A program made the position numbers and the translations under genes. From Plantago ovata (taxonomy: Eukaryota; Streptophyta; Magnoliopsida; Lamiales; Plantaginaceae), in the NCBI GenBank assembly GCA_028274465.1, contig CM051456.1, forward strand, positions 43,832,870 through 43,896,869: a stretch of DNA of 64,000 nucleotides. Direction: 5' to 3'. The notes under the pieces are model-generated. The model had not been told where the DNA came from. It worked only from the letters and a program-made list of their open reading frames with translations, and did no database searches. Positions 43,497-56,305 of the stretch are shown one piece after another (the first letter of the stretch is position 1; each line of letters opens with the position of its first letter).

Positions 43497-46041
43497 CGGT
43501 AATTTTGAAAATAATCTTTAATAGGAAAATTGAACGGTCCTTTAAAAATAACGGTAAGTAAAGGTCTTGGCTCTCTAACGAGCATACAAATTAAACAGAA
43601 AATAAATGCGGAAGCCAATAAATCCCCCACACTCTCGAGTCGCCAGACGCCTATTAAAGCTCATCGGAAGTCGAACCTACAAGGAAGTATTTTGAAAGAG
43701 TGGTGAGATAAAGGATCTCAGTGGTGTTCATGTAGTGGTGATTTTCATGCATTTTTGTCGGAAAGATTTCAGTTGTAAGACATAAAGGCAAAGTACAAGC
43801 AGTAAATTCAGACAACAGTAACATATAAACAACACACAACCAATTCAGAAAAACAGGTAGATCAATCAGTTCCGAAGTCAGAAACAGTAAGTCATTTCTT
43901 TTGAAAACAGTACAGTGACAGTCGGTGCAGCCCACCTTATTGCTCCTACTCCCAATAGCCCTTATCACCCCGTCTAGAAAGATCAATTCTAGCCAGTACA
44001 GTGTCCTACGTACGTTCAGGAAAAGTCCTGCGACCCAAATAGACCTCAGCATCTTCTGCCTCGCGTCTTAAGGGATTAGACTAGCTGACTCATAAATAAA
44101 CATGATAGTCAACACTACCCAGGCCAACCTACTCATCAACCTAATCGACCTGTCAACAGTTAGCAATAAACAGTGCTCGGAAACCGAGAAACATGTTGGA
44201 AAAGTGAACGGTTAAGCATACATTATCAATGGCACGGAAACAGAAGTGAGACACTTAGAATATACGATACATAGGACATTAACATTAATCAAAATCAATG
44301 CTCTGTAATTTAATAATGAACATGCATGGACTTGCAAACATATTATCATGTTTAGAATGGTGGAGTACATGCATATATATATGAAACAATAACATAAAGT
44401 GACGCACAGTAATGTACTAACAATTAACACATAACTTCCTTGTAGTTTTAAAAATAGACAGTACACTCACCTCAAACCTTGCGAGCAAGAATCACAAAAA
44501 GGATAGCGAACTACGCGCTAACGGACGGAACACCTAAATAGAAAACGACTTGTTACTACTAGGAGTCGGAACAAAAGTCAAAACGATAAAATTTAAAGGG
44601 TCGGACGAAAACTGGCGAAGGTGGGGTTCGAACTTTGGACATCGAGGTTAGTCAAACAACTCCTAACCAACCAAGCTAGAAGATAGTCAATTTTAGAGAT
44701 CAAAGACAGGAAATACTTAGGTGCATGTTTTTTCAGAAAAACACCCTTGAACTCAGCTTTTGAGATTACTAAAACACCCACAGTAGTAAATTGCAAAACA
44801 GTACCACACTTTTAACTTACTTCAGTACAGTCCCTCAAAATACAAAACTTTTACATTTTAGTCCAAAAGAACATGAATTTACCATTTCGCCGTCGAGAAA
44901 ATAAAAAATAATTGTAGAAAACCCCCCTCAAGTTTCATAAATCAAACAATAACTCCACAACTTTCAGAAATTAACATAACAGTTCACCAAAGAACGAACT
45001 ATCTCCAACTCAATCCAGGTGATACTGAAATTACTATTTAACCCTCAAATCTGAATTGCATAAAGGTCCTTTACATTTTCAGAAACTACAAATCGACCCC
45101 AAACAAATCAACATACCACATCAGTCCTCAAAATCAATAATAAATTCCAGTTGTCCAAACAGTGTCAAAGTCAGCCCATAAATCGTCCAAACATAGTCTA
45201 CAACTGTCCAGTTTCAATCTAATCCCAAGGTCTAGGTTCGGTTTTTGGGACAGATTACAGTAGGGGCAAAACTGTCCGGAAAAAGAGGGAAAAATGAAGA
45301 GTAAATTGAAAACCTTACCTTTAACAGAGGACGGAGTGGAACGAGCTACAGTTAATAAGAGATTCTCATCTCAATTTGTATCCAAAAATGAATAATAAGA
45401 AAAAAAAATAGAGATGGAGATTCCAAGACGAAGAAATACATATTGAAGGGGGAAGAGACAGACCGACTTACCGCAAAACAAAACAGAACCGAGCAGAATC
45501 AATTCGCGAACAGAGTAGACTCGGAGCTAGAAGGAGAACAAAGCAGTTTGATGATGACGATTTCGTGATGATGATGAAGATGGTCACTGGTGATGATGAG
45601 CTACGGTGATGGTGAGGATGGATGATGAAGAGGAATGGTGGACTAGGATGATGATTGAACAAATGTAGAGCAGAGAAGTTAAAAAAAAAAAAACAGGCAG
45701 AGGGGGTCTGTTGGTGTGGCTGCGTGAAATGGGAAAGAGGAGGGAAGAGAAGAAAATGGAAAATGAAATGGAATGGAGGCTTTAGATTAAGTTAGGGTTT
45801 ACATTGGGCTTTTCTTGACATTCTTGACTGGGCTTTCAATTGGCCTTAGTTCAAGCCCAAATGAACGAAAGTCCATAACGAACTCTAAGCCGTCTAGTGA
45901 AACCAATTCTAATTCGTAATAAAGTTGCTGAGAAAAATCGAAAATAATAAAATTTAATTATGATTCAGAAAATTAATTAATGTTAATTAATTAATTAACG
46001 GAAAATAATTAAAATAAATTACGAAAATACGGTATGTTACA
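43497..46041 (-). repeat. D 3' LTR (about 2.55 kb)
   Basis: TGTAACGGTACGG at one end and CGGTATGTTACA at the other (perfectly inverted TGTAAC/GTTACA). It contains a GAT-rich stretch (45551-45660), a CATATATATATG TATA-like motif (about 44369-44382) and a tRNA-like stretch (44612-44690). It was inserted into A2 after ttatc (43492-43496). Confidence 0.9.
44612..44690 (-). repeat. tRNA-like stretch in the D LTR (second copy at 49411-49488)
   Basis: On the minus strand TAGCTTGGTTGGTTAGGAG (box A-like) is followed 30-40 bases later by GTTCGAACCCC (box B-like). The equivalent stretch is in the other LTR. Stem pairing looks imperfect, so it is at most a decayed tRNA-derived insertion or promoter. 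Confidence 0.35.
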
Positions 46042-46231
46042 CTCCACCTTAATAGAAGTTTAGTGTAAAACTAATGAACGTGGAACAAAGAATCGAAAGT
46101 CTTCAACTTCAATTGTCGGATGACAAGATCAAACTTGCACATCAAAAGTCCATAAGGTCGTAACTAGCTTAAAAAGCTCGGAGCTTACATCTTCAACTAT
46201 AAATCCTCAACGAACAGTCGATAATTAAACT
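46042..46231 (-). other. D 3' tail with polypurine tract
   Basis: On the minus strand a purine-rich GGTGGAG (GGGTGGTGGAG in the second copy, 50889-50879) abuts the LTR start TGTAACATACC. This is the plus-strand primer. No gene otherwise. Confidence 0.6.
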
Positions 46232-47348
46232 TCAAGTGAGTATACCTCTATCCACACTTGCTGAGGGGGCCTCACGCCCAACCATGTTGTAGACTCTCGC
46301 CATGGTAGTCGCATCACTTCCTCGGTTCTTAGAGATGGTGTTACCAGACCCTCCATTGTGTAGAGGGTGACGTCTCGGACATTCGTTCACCCTATGATCC
46401 CTGCTGCCACAAGCCAACACCAACCCTTTTTCTTCCTGCAGTTGCTTTCCTCGTGAGTAGTTCCTCCACAAAAATTACAATTTTACCTAGCTGACTCTCC
46501 AGTAATCAGCAAGTTGACGAGGTCGACTTTCTCGCTGATTGCGAGGATACTTGGATGCAGACGACGATCCTTACTATCCTTGCCATTCCTGTGATAAGAA
46601 CTCCTTCTCCCAGATCGTTGAAGTTCATAGCTCTCAAATTCCCCCAAACGATCCTCTACTTCAGTAGGTCTTTCCACGGCCTTCGCATAGGTTGACATCT
46701 CGATCCCAAACAAGATGTATCGTATTTTTGACTTTAAACCCTTCACAAAAAGCCGTACCATCTCCATCTCATCGTTCTGGAAGTAGGTACTTACTTCAAC
46801 GACTGTGTGAACTTGGCGTCATAGTCAGCGACATTCGTTCTCCCTTGCACCAAAATGTGAAATTCGTCGCTCCTGTTTTCACGGACCAAACGAAGCACGA
46901 ACTTTCCAGTGTACTCTTTCTCAAAATTTACATAAGTGCGGTCAACGTGTCTCTGTCTCCACTTCGTGTCCACTGTTGTCCACCAATGTCTAGCTGCTCC
47001 TTCGAACTGAAAGATTGCAAGCTCAATTTTTCTAGTATCGGGATAATGGAGAATTGAAAACAAATTCCCAATGTTCTCAATCCAACCTTCAGCCTCCCTC
47101 GCATTCGGCGCACCATCGAAATTATCAGGGTGAAAACGGGCGAATCGTTCAGCTGCTTGATCAATCGATAGTGGTGGTGGCAGTGGCAGTGTAACCGATT
47201 GAGCAGGAGGCGGCCTAGCGTTGCGCATGCTGTCACTGAAGTTGCCCAAAGCTGCAATGATCCGATCCACTTGGTCCGGAGTGTCAGCATTGTTGTTCTT
47301 GCCATTGATGGTGTTGTTGTTACCGCGAGTGTTGTCCGTTTGAGCCAT
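46232..47348 (-). pseudogene. D gag, copy 1
   Basis: 47348-46791 starts MAQTDNTRGNNNTINGKN. The Retrotrans_gag core has LSIDQAAERFARFHPDNFDG, WIENIGNLFSILHYPD, ELAIFQFEGAARHWW, VNFEKEYTGKFVLRLV and NVADYDAKFTQSL. 46767-46483 and 46471-46232 continue with MEMVRLFVKGLKSKI and a Cys/His region ending in DHRVNECPRR. The capsid-type gag packages RNA. No protease follows. The wording is of the Ty3/gypsy chromovirus (Tekay/Del-like) sort. Fossil. Confidence 0.85.
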
Positions 47349-48209
47349 CCTATCGCAATTAGTCTAAGGTCAATTAATGTCCTCAAGCGTGGCGTAACGT
47401 GAACTAAGGCACTAACTTAAGTCAATCTAACGTGAACGAGCAGGAGACGTGTAAAAGTAAAAACAAAACTACTAAGGTCAAATTCAAATTTGGGAGTCAC
47501 TAGTAAGATAGTCACTGATAAATAATAAATCCTCGAGTGGGTCTAACCTAGCATACAAGGCAGACATAAATTTAAAATGAAACGAGAAAGCATAAGTAAG
47601 AAATTCAATAATGAAGAAAAAGACAAAACATCATAAGCATTAAACAAGCAATAACTTAAAGTGTTCTCTCACAAAGTGACCAGTCATTTGATCTCAGTTA
47701 ACACGAATCAAATAAACAGTAGGCCGCCTGCCTGTGATTCATGTCAACTTTGGTTAGATAATAGATCACAATATGACAGAACCAACCAACAACATACATC
47801 AACCATACTAAGTAAAACTATTGCATAAATAAGTATTTAAAGCATGCAATCAATAACATCATACCAAATAAACATACTTTCAAACAAAATACTCATGCAT
47901 TTAAAAGAAACAATCTGATAGTGTTAAAGAAAATGAACAACAGTAGCGAAAGTAGCAATAGTGAGCATGTTAATAACTTAGTATAAGTTAAACGGACTAA
48001 ACAACAAGACAATTTCGGAAAACAAAACAGTAGGACATGTTAACGTACAAACAGAACAATTAAGAGTTAGTGTGGAAGACTATACAGTATAATAGACTGA
48101 ACAATAACCACTCAACCTATATCCAGCGACTCGGACCCTTCACATACCCCAAAGGCTAAAAGATCCTATCCTAGCAAGCTTGAGTTTGAACTCAAGTTCT
48201 GATACCATC
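47349..48209 (-). other. D leader with primer-binding site
   Basis: On the minus strand TGGTATCAGAACTTG (48207-48193) lies two bases after the 5' LTR, a tRNA-Met-type primer site. The following 840 bases up to the gag start are AT-rich, without ORF, and probably hold the packaging region. No structure was identified by eye. Confidence 0.75.
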
Positions 48210-50878
48210 TGTAACGGTACGGTAATTTTGAAAATAATATTGAATAGCAAAATTGAACGATCCTTGAAAAATAACGGTAAGTAAAGGTCTTGGCTCTCTA
48301 ATGAGCATAAAAATTAAACAGAAAATAAATGCGGAAGCTAAAACGAAATTATGTTCAATTGAAAATAACAAGTGAAGACAAAGTTTCTTCTTATTTGAGA
48401 TAACCCCAAAGCCAATAAATCCCCCACACTCTCGAGTCGCCAGACGCCTATTCAAGCTCATCGGAAGTCGAACCTACAAGGAAGTATTTTGAAAGAGTGG
48501 TGAGATAAAGGATCTCAGTGGTGTTCATGCAGTAGTGATTTTCATGCATTTTTGTCGGAAAGATTTCAGTTGTAAGACATAAAGGCAAAGTACAAGCAAT
48601 AAATTCAGACAACAGTAACATATAAAAAACACACAAACAATTCAGAAAAACAGGTAAATCAATCAGTTCGGATGTCAGAAACAGTAAGTCATTTCTTTTG
48701 AAAACGGTACAGTAACAGTCGGTGCAACCCACCTTATTGCTCCTACTCCCAATAGCCCTTATCACCCCGTCTAGAAAGATCAATTCTAGACAGTACAGTG
48801 TCCTGTGTACGTTCAGGAAAAGTCCTACGACCCAAATAGACCTCAACTTCTTCTGCCTCGCGTCTTAAGGGATTAGACTAGTTGACTCATAAATAAACCT
48901 GATAGTCAACACTACCCATACCTACCTACTCATTAACCTAATCGACCGGTCAACAGTTAACAATAAAAAGTGCTCGGAAACTGAGAAAGGTGTTGGAAAA
49001 GTGAACGGTTAAGCAGACAGTATCAATGGCACGGAAACAGAAGTCAGACACTCAAAATATACGATACAATGGACATTAACATTAATCAAAATCAATGTTA
49101 TGTAATTTAATAATGAACATGCATGGACTTGCAAACATATTATCATGTTTAGAATGGTGGAGTACATGCATATATATATGAAACAATAACATAAAGTGAC
49201 GCACAGTAATGTACTAACAATTAACACATAACTTCCTTGTAGTTTTAAAAACAGACAGTAACACTCACCTCAAACCTTACGAGCAAAAATCACAAAAAGG
49301 ATAGCGAACTACGGGCTAACGGACGGAACATCTAAATAGAAAACGACTTGTTACTACTAGGAGTCGGAACAAAAGTCAAAACGATAAAATTTAAAGGGTC
49401 GGACGAAAAGTGGCGAAGGTGGGGGTTCGAACTTGGGACATCGAGGTTAGTCAAACAACTCCTAACCAAACAAGCTTGAAGATAGTCAATTTTAAAGATC
49501 AAAGATAGAAAATCCTTAGGTGCATGGTTTTTCAGAAAAACACCGTTGAACTCAGCTTTTGAGATTACTAAAACACCCTCAGTCGTAAATTGCAAAACAG
49601 TACCACACTTTCAACTTACTTAAGTACAGTCCCTCAAAATATAAAACTTTTACATTTTAGTCCAAAACAACATGAATTTACCATTTCACCCTCGAGAAAA
49701 TAAAAAATAATTGTAGAAAAACCCCCTCAAGTTTCAGAAATCAAACAATAACTCCACAACTTTATGAAATTAACATAACAGTTCACCAAAGAACGAACTA
49801 TCTCCAACTCAATCCAGGTCATACTGAAATTAATATTTTAACCCTCAAATCAGAATTGCATAAAGGTCCTTTACATTTTCAGAAACTACAAATCGACCCC
49901 AAAAAAATCAACATACCACATCAGTCCTCAAAATCAATATTAAAGTCAAGTTGTCCAAACAGTGTCAAAGTCTGTCCATAAATCGTCCAAACACAGTCTA
50001 CAACGGTCCAGTTTCGATCTAATCCCAAGGTCTAGGTTCGGGTTTTGGGACAGATTACAGTAGGGGCAAAACTGTCCGGAAAAATAAGGAAAAATGAAGA
50101 GTAAATCGAAAACCTTACCTTTAACAGAGGATGGAGTGGAACGAGCTGTGAATCAAGACAAAGCTAGAGTTAATAAGAGATTCTCATCTCAATTTGTATC
50201 CAAAAATGAATAATAAGAAAAAAAAATAGAGATGGAGATTCCAAGACGGAGAAATACATAATGAAGGGAGAAGAGATAGACCGACTTACCGGAAAACAAA
50301 ACAGAACCGATCAGAATCAATTCGTGAACAGAATAGATCCGGAGCTAGAAGGAGAACATAGCAGTTTGATGATGATGATTTCGTGATGATGATGAAGATG
50401 GTCAGTGGTGATGATGAGCTACGGTGATGGTAAGGATGGATGATGAAGAGGAATGGTGGACTAGGATGATGATCGAACAGATGCAGAGCAGAGAATTTAA
50501 AAAAAAACGGGCAGAGGGGTCTGTGGGTGTGGCTGCGTGAAATGGGAAAGAGGAGGGAAGAGAAGAAAATGAAAAATGGAATGGAATGGAGGCTTTAGAT
50601 TAGGTTAGGGTTTACATTGGGCCTTTCTTGACTTTCTTGACTGGGCTTTCAATTGGAATTAGTTCAAGTAAGAATTTTAAAGCCCATATGAATGAAAGTC
50701 CATAAGGAACTCTAAGCCGTCTAGCGAAACGAATTCTAATTCGTAACCAAGTTGCTGAGAAAGATCGAAAGTAATAAAATTTAATTATGATTCAGAAAAT
50801 TAATTAAGGTTAATTAATTAATTAACGGAAAATGATTAAAATAAATTACGAAAATACGGTATGTTACACTCCACCACC
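48210..50878 (-). repeat. D 5' LTR (about 2.67 kb)
   Basis: Same termini and order of features as 43497-46041 (GAT-rich stretch about 50367-50475, tRNA-like 49411-49488). It is followed by the primer site at its 3' edge (minus strand), so it is a 5' LTR. On its other side lies a further internal region (50879-52632), so it also serves as the 3' LTR of that unit. Confidence 0.9.
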
Positions 50879-52632
50879 CTTAATAGAAGTTTCGTCCTCG
50901 AAACTTAACTAGTGTAAAACTAACGAACGTGGAACAGAGAATCGAAAGTCTTCAACTTCAATTGTCGGATGACAAGATGAAACTTGCACACCAAAAGTCC
51001 ACAAGGTCGTAACTAGCCTAGAAAGCTCGGAGCTTACATCTTCAACTATAAATCCTCAACGAACAGTCGATAATTCAACTTCAAGTGAGTATACCTCTAT
51101 CGACACTTGCTAAGGGAGCCTCACGTCCAACCATGTTGTAGACTCTCGCCATGGTAGTCGCATCACTTCCTCGGTTCTTAGATATGGTGCTACCAGACCC
51201 TCCATTGTGTAGAGGGTGACGTCTCGGACATTCGTTCACCTTATGATCCCTTCTGCCACAAGCCAACACCAACCCTTTTTCTTCCAGCAGTTGCTTTCCT
51301 CGTGAGTAGTTCCTCCACAAAAATTACAATTTCTCCTAGTTGACTCTCCAGTAATCAGCAAGTTGACGAGGTCGAATTTCTCGCTGATTGCGAGGATACT
51401 TGGATGCAAACGACGATCCTTACAATCCTTGCTATTCCTGTGATAAGAACTCCTTTTCCCAGATCGCTGAAGTTCATAGCTCTCAAGCTCCCCCAAACGA
51501 TCCTCTACTTTAGCAGGTCTTTCCACGGCCTTCGCATAGGTTGACATCTCGATCCCAAACAAGATGTATCGTATTTTCAAATTTAAACCCTTCACAAAAA
51601 GCCGTACCATCTCCATCTCGTCGTTCTGGAAGTATGTACTTACTTCAACGACTATTTGAACTCGGTGTCATAGTCAGCCACATTCTTTCTCCCTTGCACC
51701 AAAATGTGAAATTCGCCCCTCCTGTTTTCACGGACCAAACGAAGCACGAACTTTCCAGTGTACTCTTTCTAAAAATTTACCTAAGTGCGGTCAACTTGTC
51801 TCTGTCTCCACTTCGTGTCCACTGTTCTCCACCAATGTCTAGCTGCTCCTTTGAACTGAAACACTGCAAGCTCAATGTTTCGAGTATCGGGATAATGGAT
51901 AATTGAAAAAAAATTCCCAATGTTCTCAATCCACCCTTCAGACTCTCTCGCATTCGGCGCACCATCGAAATTATCAGGGTGAAAATGGGCGAATCGTTCA
52001 ACTGCTTGATCAATCGATAGTGGTGGTGGCAGTGGCGATGTAACCGATTGAGCAGGAGGCGGCCTAGCGTTGCGCATGCTGTCACTGAAGTTTCCCAAAG
52101 CTGCAATGATCCGATCCACTTGGTCCGGAGTGTCAGCATTGTTGTTCTTGCCATTGATGGTGTTGTTGTTACCGCGAGTGTTGTCCGTTTGAGCCATCCT
52201 ATCGCAATTAGTCTAAGGTCAATTAACGTCCTCAAGCGTTGCGTAATGTGAACTAAGGCACTAACTTAAGTCAATCTAACGTGAACGAGCAGGAGACTTG
52301 TAAAAGTAAAAACAAAACTACTAAGGTCAAATTCAAATTAGGGAGTCAGTAGTAAGATAGTAACTGATAAATAAGTAAATCCTCGAGTGGGTCTAACCTA
52401 GCATACAAGGCAGACATAAATTGAAAGCGAAACGAGAAAGCATAAGTAAGAAATTCAATAATGAAGAAAAAGACAAAACATCATAAGCATTAAACAAGCA
52501 ATAACTTAAAGTGTTCTCTCACAAAGTGACCAGTCATTTGATCTCAGTTAACACGAATCAAATAAACAGTCGACCGCCTGCCAGTGATTCATGTCACCTT
52601 TGGTTACATAATAGATCACAATATGACAGAAC
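50879..52632 (-). mobile_element. D second internal unit (gag copy 2), partial
   Basis: Collinear with 46042-47770: gag start at 52197 (MAQTDNTRGNNN...), the Retrotrans_gag core, then 51616-51236 with the zinc knuckle CNFCGGTTHEESNC and 51320-51081 ending in the DHKVNECPRR block. It stops at GACAGAAC (52632), where a sirevirus LTR begins, so the leader is incomplete and the third LTR is not in the window. The arrangement LTR-internal-LTR-internal is a tandem, as produced by unequal recombination between LTRs. Confidence 0.85.
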
Positions 52633-52908
52633 TGTTAGGAAACTTGTAAATTTTGATGAGCAATTAACCATGCTAAATTAAGGAAAGTCCAGTAACTAGT
52701 ACTCTTAATGTCCATAGGAATTTAGAATTTTAAGGACATTATAAAAGAGGAACGTTTGCTGAAGACTTAGTGTAGGTAATAGTTATGTGCTTTAGTTTGT
52801 TGATGATGTACTTTGTTTTTACAAATGAACTATTAAAGCACTAGAACCGTTCAGAAACTTGAAGAATTCGAAGACTGAAGACTTAAGAAGATTTCTGAAG
52901 ATGGTATC
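52633..52908 (+). repeat. Sirevirus LTR start (family C, 'Sire-4')
   Basis: TGTTAGGAAACTTG onward matches the first 320 bases of the Sire-3 LTR, up to ATGGTATC, where copia element B2 begins. It is inserted in D after agaac. The rest is presumably beyond B2 and E2, outside the window. Confidence 0.85.
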
Positions 52909-55900
52909 TGTAAGAAAATACGGTCAGAGTTACCCCTAGGGTACGCAGCGGAATTTCAAAAAATTTCTTAACATACAGGTTAATTGATTATGTATATGCC
53001 GTATATATTTAAACACGTCAATTAGAAGACTAACCGTACTCCAAAGCAAGCACAGCTTCCAAGTCTTCGTAATAATCCGGTGTATCTTCTCCTTCGTCGA
53101 AGTCGAAGATATCTGCAATACTTTAATTATCTACAAGACAATAAAAGTTAGTTTCCAGCTCTGATGAATGTGTATTTTACACTTTCATTTAAGTCTTTTT
53201 CACCTATTTTAGCTATCCTCTATGTTAATTTAGCTATATTTTAGTGCATTTTATTAGAATAGTGTCATGTTTCCCTTTAGATTTTATTTTACAGGTTTTG
53301 GTTGAAAATCGAGGATTTCCGGGCAATTATATTGAAGTTGATAAGGAATTGGTGTTCCAGAAGCCTATTTGGAGTATCTGAAGGTTTCCGGATAGGATTT
53401 GGAGTCTAGGGGTCGAATCTGGAGGTTAGAAGGCCACTAGAAGTCAGAAACCGAGTCCGAAAAGGGGAAGAAATCCAAAAACGCGTCGGAAACGCGGAAT
53501 TCCGCGAGAAATTCTCTGGGGCGAACCGCCCCACACCGGGCGAACCGCCTGGTGTGTGGGGCGAACCGCCCCACAATATTTCGAGGCCTATATATAGTTG
53601 CTCAGTTTTCTCCGAAAATCATACTTTTCCAGACCTACTTTCTCACCTTTCTCTGTAGTTTTAGGTAGGGACTTCCCAGAGCCTGTTCTGGGGGTTCATA
53701 GCTTAGGGGACACTTTTTCATAGCAGATTGGAGCTTGTAGGATCGCAATTTTTCGGAGATTGACAACCTTCGGTAACATTGTATCTTACAGTTTATTCTA
53801 CTTATTCTTATTTATCTTTCAACATGTTTTCTTCTATGATTTCTGTTGATTGCATGCCTATTATGAGTAGCTAAACTTATCGTTGGTGGTAGTATGTGAA
53901 TTCTTAGCGAAGGGAAGATAATCATGCTAATGGCTATATCGCGCATTATACTCCGTGTTATTGCTTTAGTTCGTTGATCAGGCTCAGCCTAAATTCTCGT
54001 ATGTTGTATTAATTATTATGCACAACTGGACCCTCGTCGACCTGTACGCGAGTTTATCTTCGTAGTGTTGAATAATTACGGAACACAATAGGACAATAGT
54101 GATTGACTTGTCAGACCCATTATCTTCGTAGTGCTTAATAATTGCAACAGGACATTAGATTGATCAAAGATCTCCATGCAAGACCGAGGAATTTATGCAT
54201 GATTATCGACCCATTATGCTTTGAAGGATCATACTATCACCAATCTCCATTATCTGCTAGAAACCCCTTTGCTATCTGTCTGCTGTTTTTATATTCTAAA
54301 TTAGACTTGATAAAGCTAGTTATAGTCCTGAGAGAACGACACTCGAGTCATTCTACTGCTACACTACGATTTTCGTTGTAGTTGTGGATTGCCTTTGGCT
54401 AAATAACAAATATTATTTGACTGAATTCGGAACCGACAAATCTGCGTTCATCAAGCTCCTAGAACCTCAACCTTGGTATCCACGGATGAACAACCTATCG
54501 GAAGAATGCTAGGATATTCTTTGTGTGACCAAGAAGATGGGACGGCGGTTTTCCTCCGGTGAGAGGGGTGGCGCGCGTGGCTAGTATGGACAGGTAGGGG
54601 AGATCTTTTTATTTTCTCTAAGAAAACTGGGTATTCAACTGTGTGAAAAATTATATCAAAACCTCTCTAATAGTCTACTATATATAGTAGTCAATAGAAG
54701 CCTAAAGCATAAGCAATTAGACTTCATAAAGGAATAAGAATCTAATTCTTATCGCACAAGGAAACCAATTTCAAGTCTAGATTCATTCCCAATAAAATTA
54801 AAACTAAATCAGGAAAATCTAACTTATCCCTTGGACTTCTAATAGAGGAAGGAGTCGAACTCCTTCCCCTATACCATCTGCGCGCGCGCGCTCCCAAGGG
54901 TAATAGGTGGGTCCCGCTTATAGTTCTAAGGCAATTCAAACTCCAAGTAGATTTTGCCCAAGTGCATATGTTAATTCTAAATTAACATATCCTTTCAAAT
55001 CAAACCTCTATTATATTTCTGAAAAATAATCTCTAATTGTATTTACATAAAATACAATTAATTAGCCGATTCAATTAATAATTCCAAGTCATTAATTGAG
55101 CCACTAAATATTATAATTAATTCCAAATCAATTATAATCCATCAATCACAATTAATTTCAAATCAATTGCGATTCCATCTTCAAGGATATTCGGATAAGC
55201 TGAATCAGCACATAGTGTGACCCATAGGGCCTCATTGTATTAAGCAAGTCCTAGACTAGGCAAAATGGAATTCCTAGACGGTTCCATTTGCAATATTAAT
55301 ACATGAGGACGTTTGAGAGATTTCTCAAAGCAGACCCTTTCGTTGCGAAGTCTGTTGCGCTCAACGCGACGATGGTAACATCCCTTCATCTGACTGACTC
55401 GAATGCATCTAGGATCGATGATGTATCTATCCCAATAATACATCCACGGGCGTCTCAGGGAGTTGCTTGGTTACGAAGATATACTTATGACTATCATAAT
55501 ATATCAATGCACTGGTCAGTGACTTTACCAACACAACTATGACGACTATGAGCAGTACTCTCTTGTGCTACACATGAGAGATGAATCCTTCACAGAAACA
55601 CTTATCATCCCCATTTGTATGTAGCCATAATCTTGGATCGTGTCTTAGGTCAACTGCTTATTCAGAGCTGACATTGACGGGTCCACCAAGGATATGGGGC
55701 AACAAATGTGATGATAAAGTCCTGTAAGTCCAAAGGACGACTGGCATCACTTCGACAACTTACCGGTTTCCATAGACACTTCGGTGTAGAGTATACATCG
55801 ATGGGAGTGTCCGGTGGGTACTTCCATTGTTCGGTAATCATCCTTCGAACAACTATGCGCAGTTATTGGAACGTTTCTTGATTGTCCAACAATCCGTTCC

Positions 55901-56276
55901 GTGGCCATGGGATCGGCTCACACTTTCTCCAACAAGTATAACCTCCACGCATACTAGTCTCAGCTGGTTCATTCAGACCCCTACATCCGAGATGAACCTC
56001 GACTAGGGAGAGTTTGGGATAGATGATAACTCACATAGCTCCCACTATCTGTGTGATCGGTCATCTATCCGAGGGGACATGTTTAATATCAATATAGACA
56101 GAAATAGAGATATGACATGCTACATGCCTGGTGTAATATAAATATCAAAGCGATACTCAATAGTCAAACAACAAACATATATTATATTACGTTGACCTGT
56201 GTAATAGTACATATATGCCCTCTATAAGGGCTGCATGCCCTTAATAAGGACTGTCTCTAGGACATATACACTATCA
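52909..56276 (-). repeat. B2 3' LTR (about 2.07 kb without the nested LTR)
   Basis: On the minus strand begins TGATAGTGTATATGTCC right after the purine tract, and ends ATTTTCTTACA. It matches B1. It contains the palindrome CTACTATATATAGTAG (54675-54690), probably the TATA region, and a GCGCGCGCGC run. Interrupted by 53162-54453. Confidence 0.85.
53162..54453 (+). repeat. Solo LTR of family E in the B2 LTR
   Basis: TGATGAATGTG...CTGCGTTCATCA, 1,292 bp, flanked by agctc (53157-53161 and 54454-54458). The near-palindrome cluster (53519-53576, GGGGCGAACCGCCCC) directly precedes TATATATA (about 53589-53596). Confidence 0.95.
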
Positions 56277-56305
56277 ATCTCCCACTTGGACTAGAGCCAG
56301 TCACC
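56277..56305 (-). promoter_or_regulatory. Polypurine tract of B2
   Basis: On the minus strand CCAAGTGGGAGAT immediately precedes the LTR. This is a usual copia plus-strand primer sequence. Confidence 0.75.

Larger units (their letters stand above)
43497..50878 (-). mobile_element. D: gag-only Ty3/gypsy element (TR-GAG type)
   Basis: In minus orientation: 5' LTR (50878-48210), primer site (48207-48193), 860-base leader, gag (47348-46232), short tail with purine tract, and 3' LTR (46041-43497). There is no protease, reverse transcriptase or integrase. It corresponds to the described class of terminal-repeat elements with only a gag gene (TR-GAG), mobilised by other elements. The LTRs differ by a few percent by eye, so it is older than A1. 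Gag has a few breaks. Confidence 0.85.
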
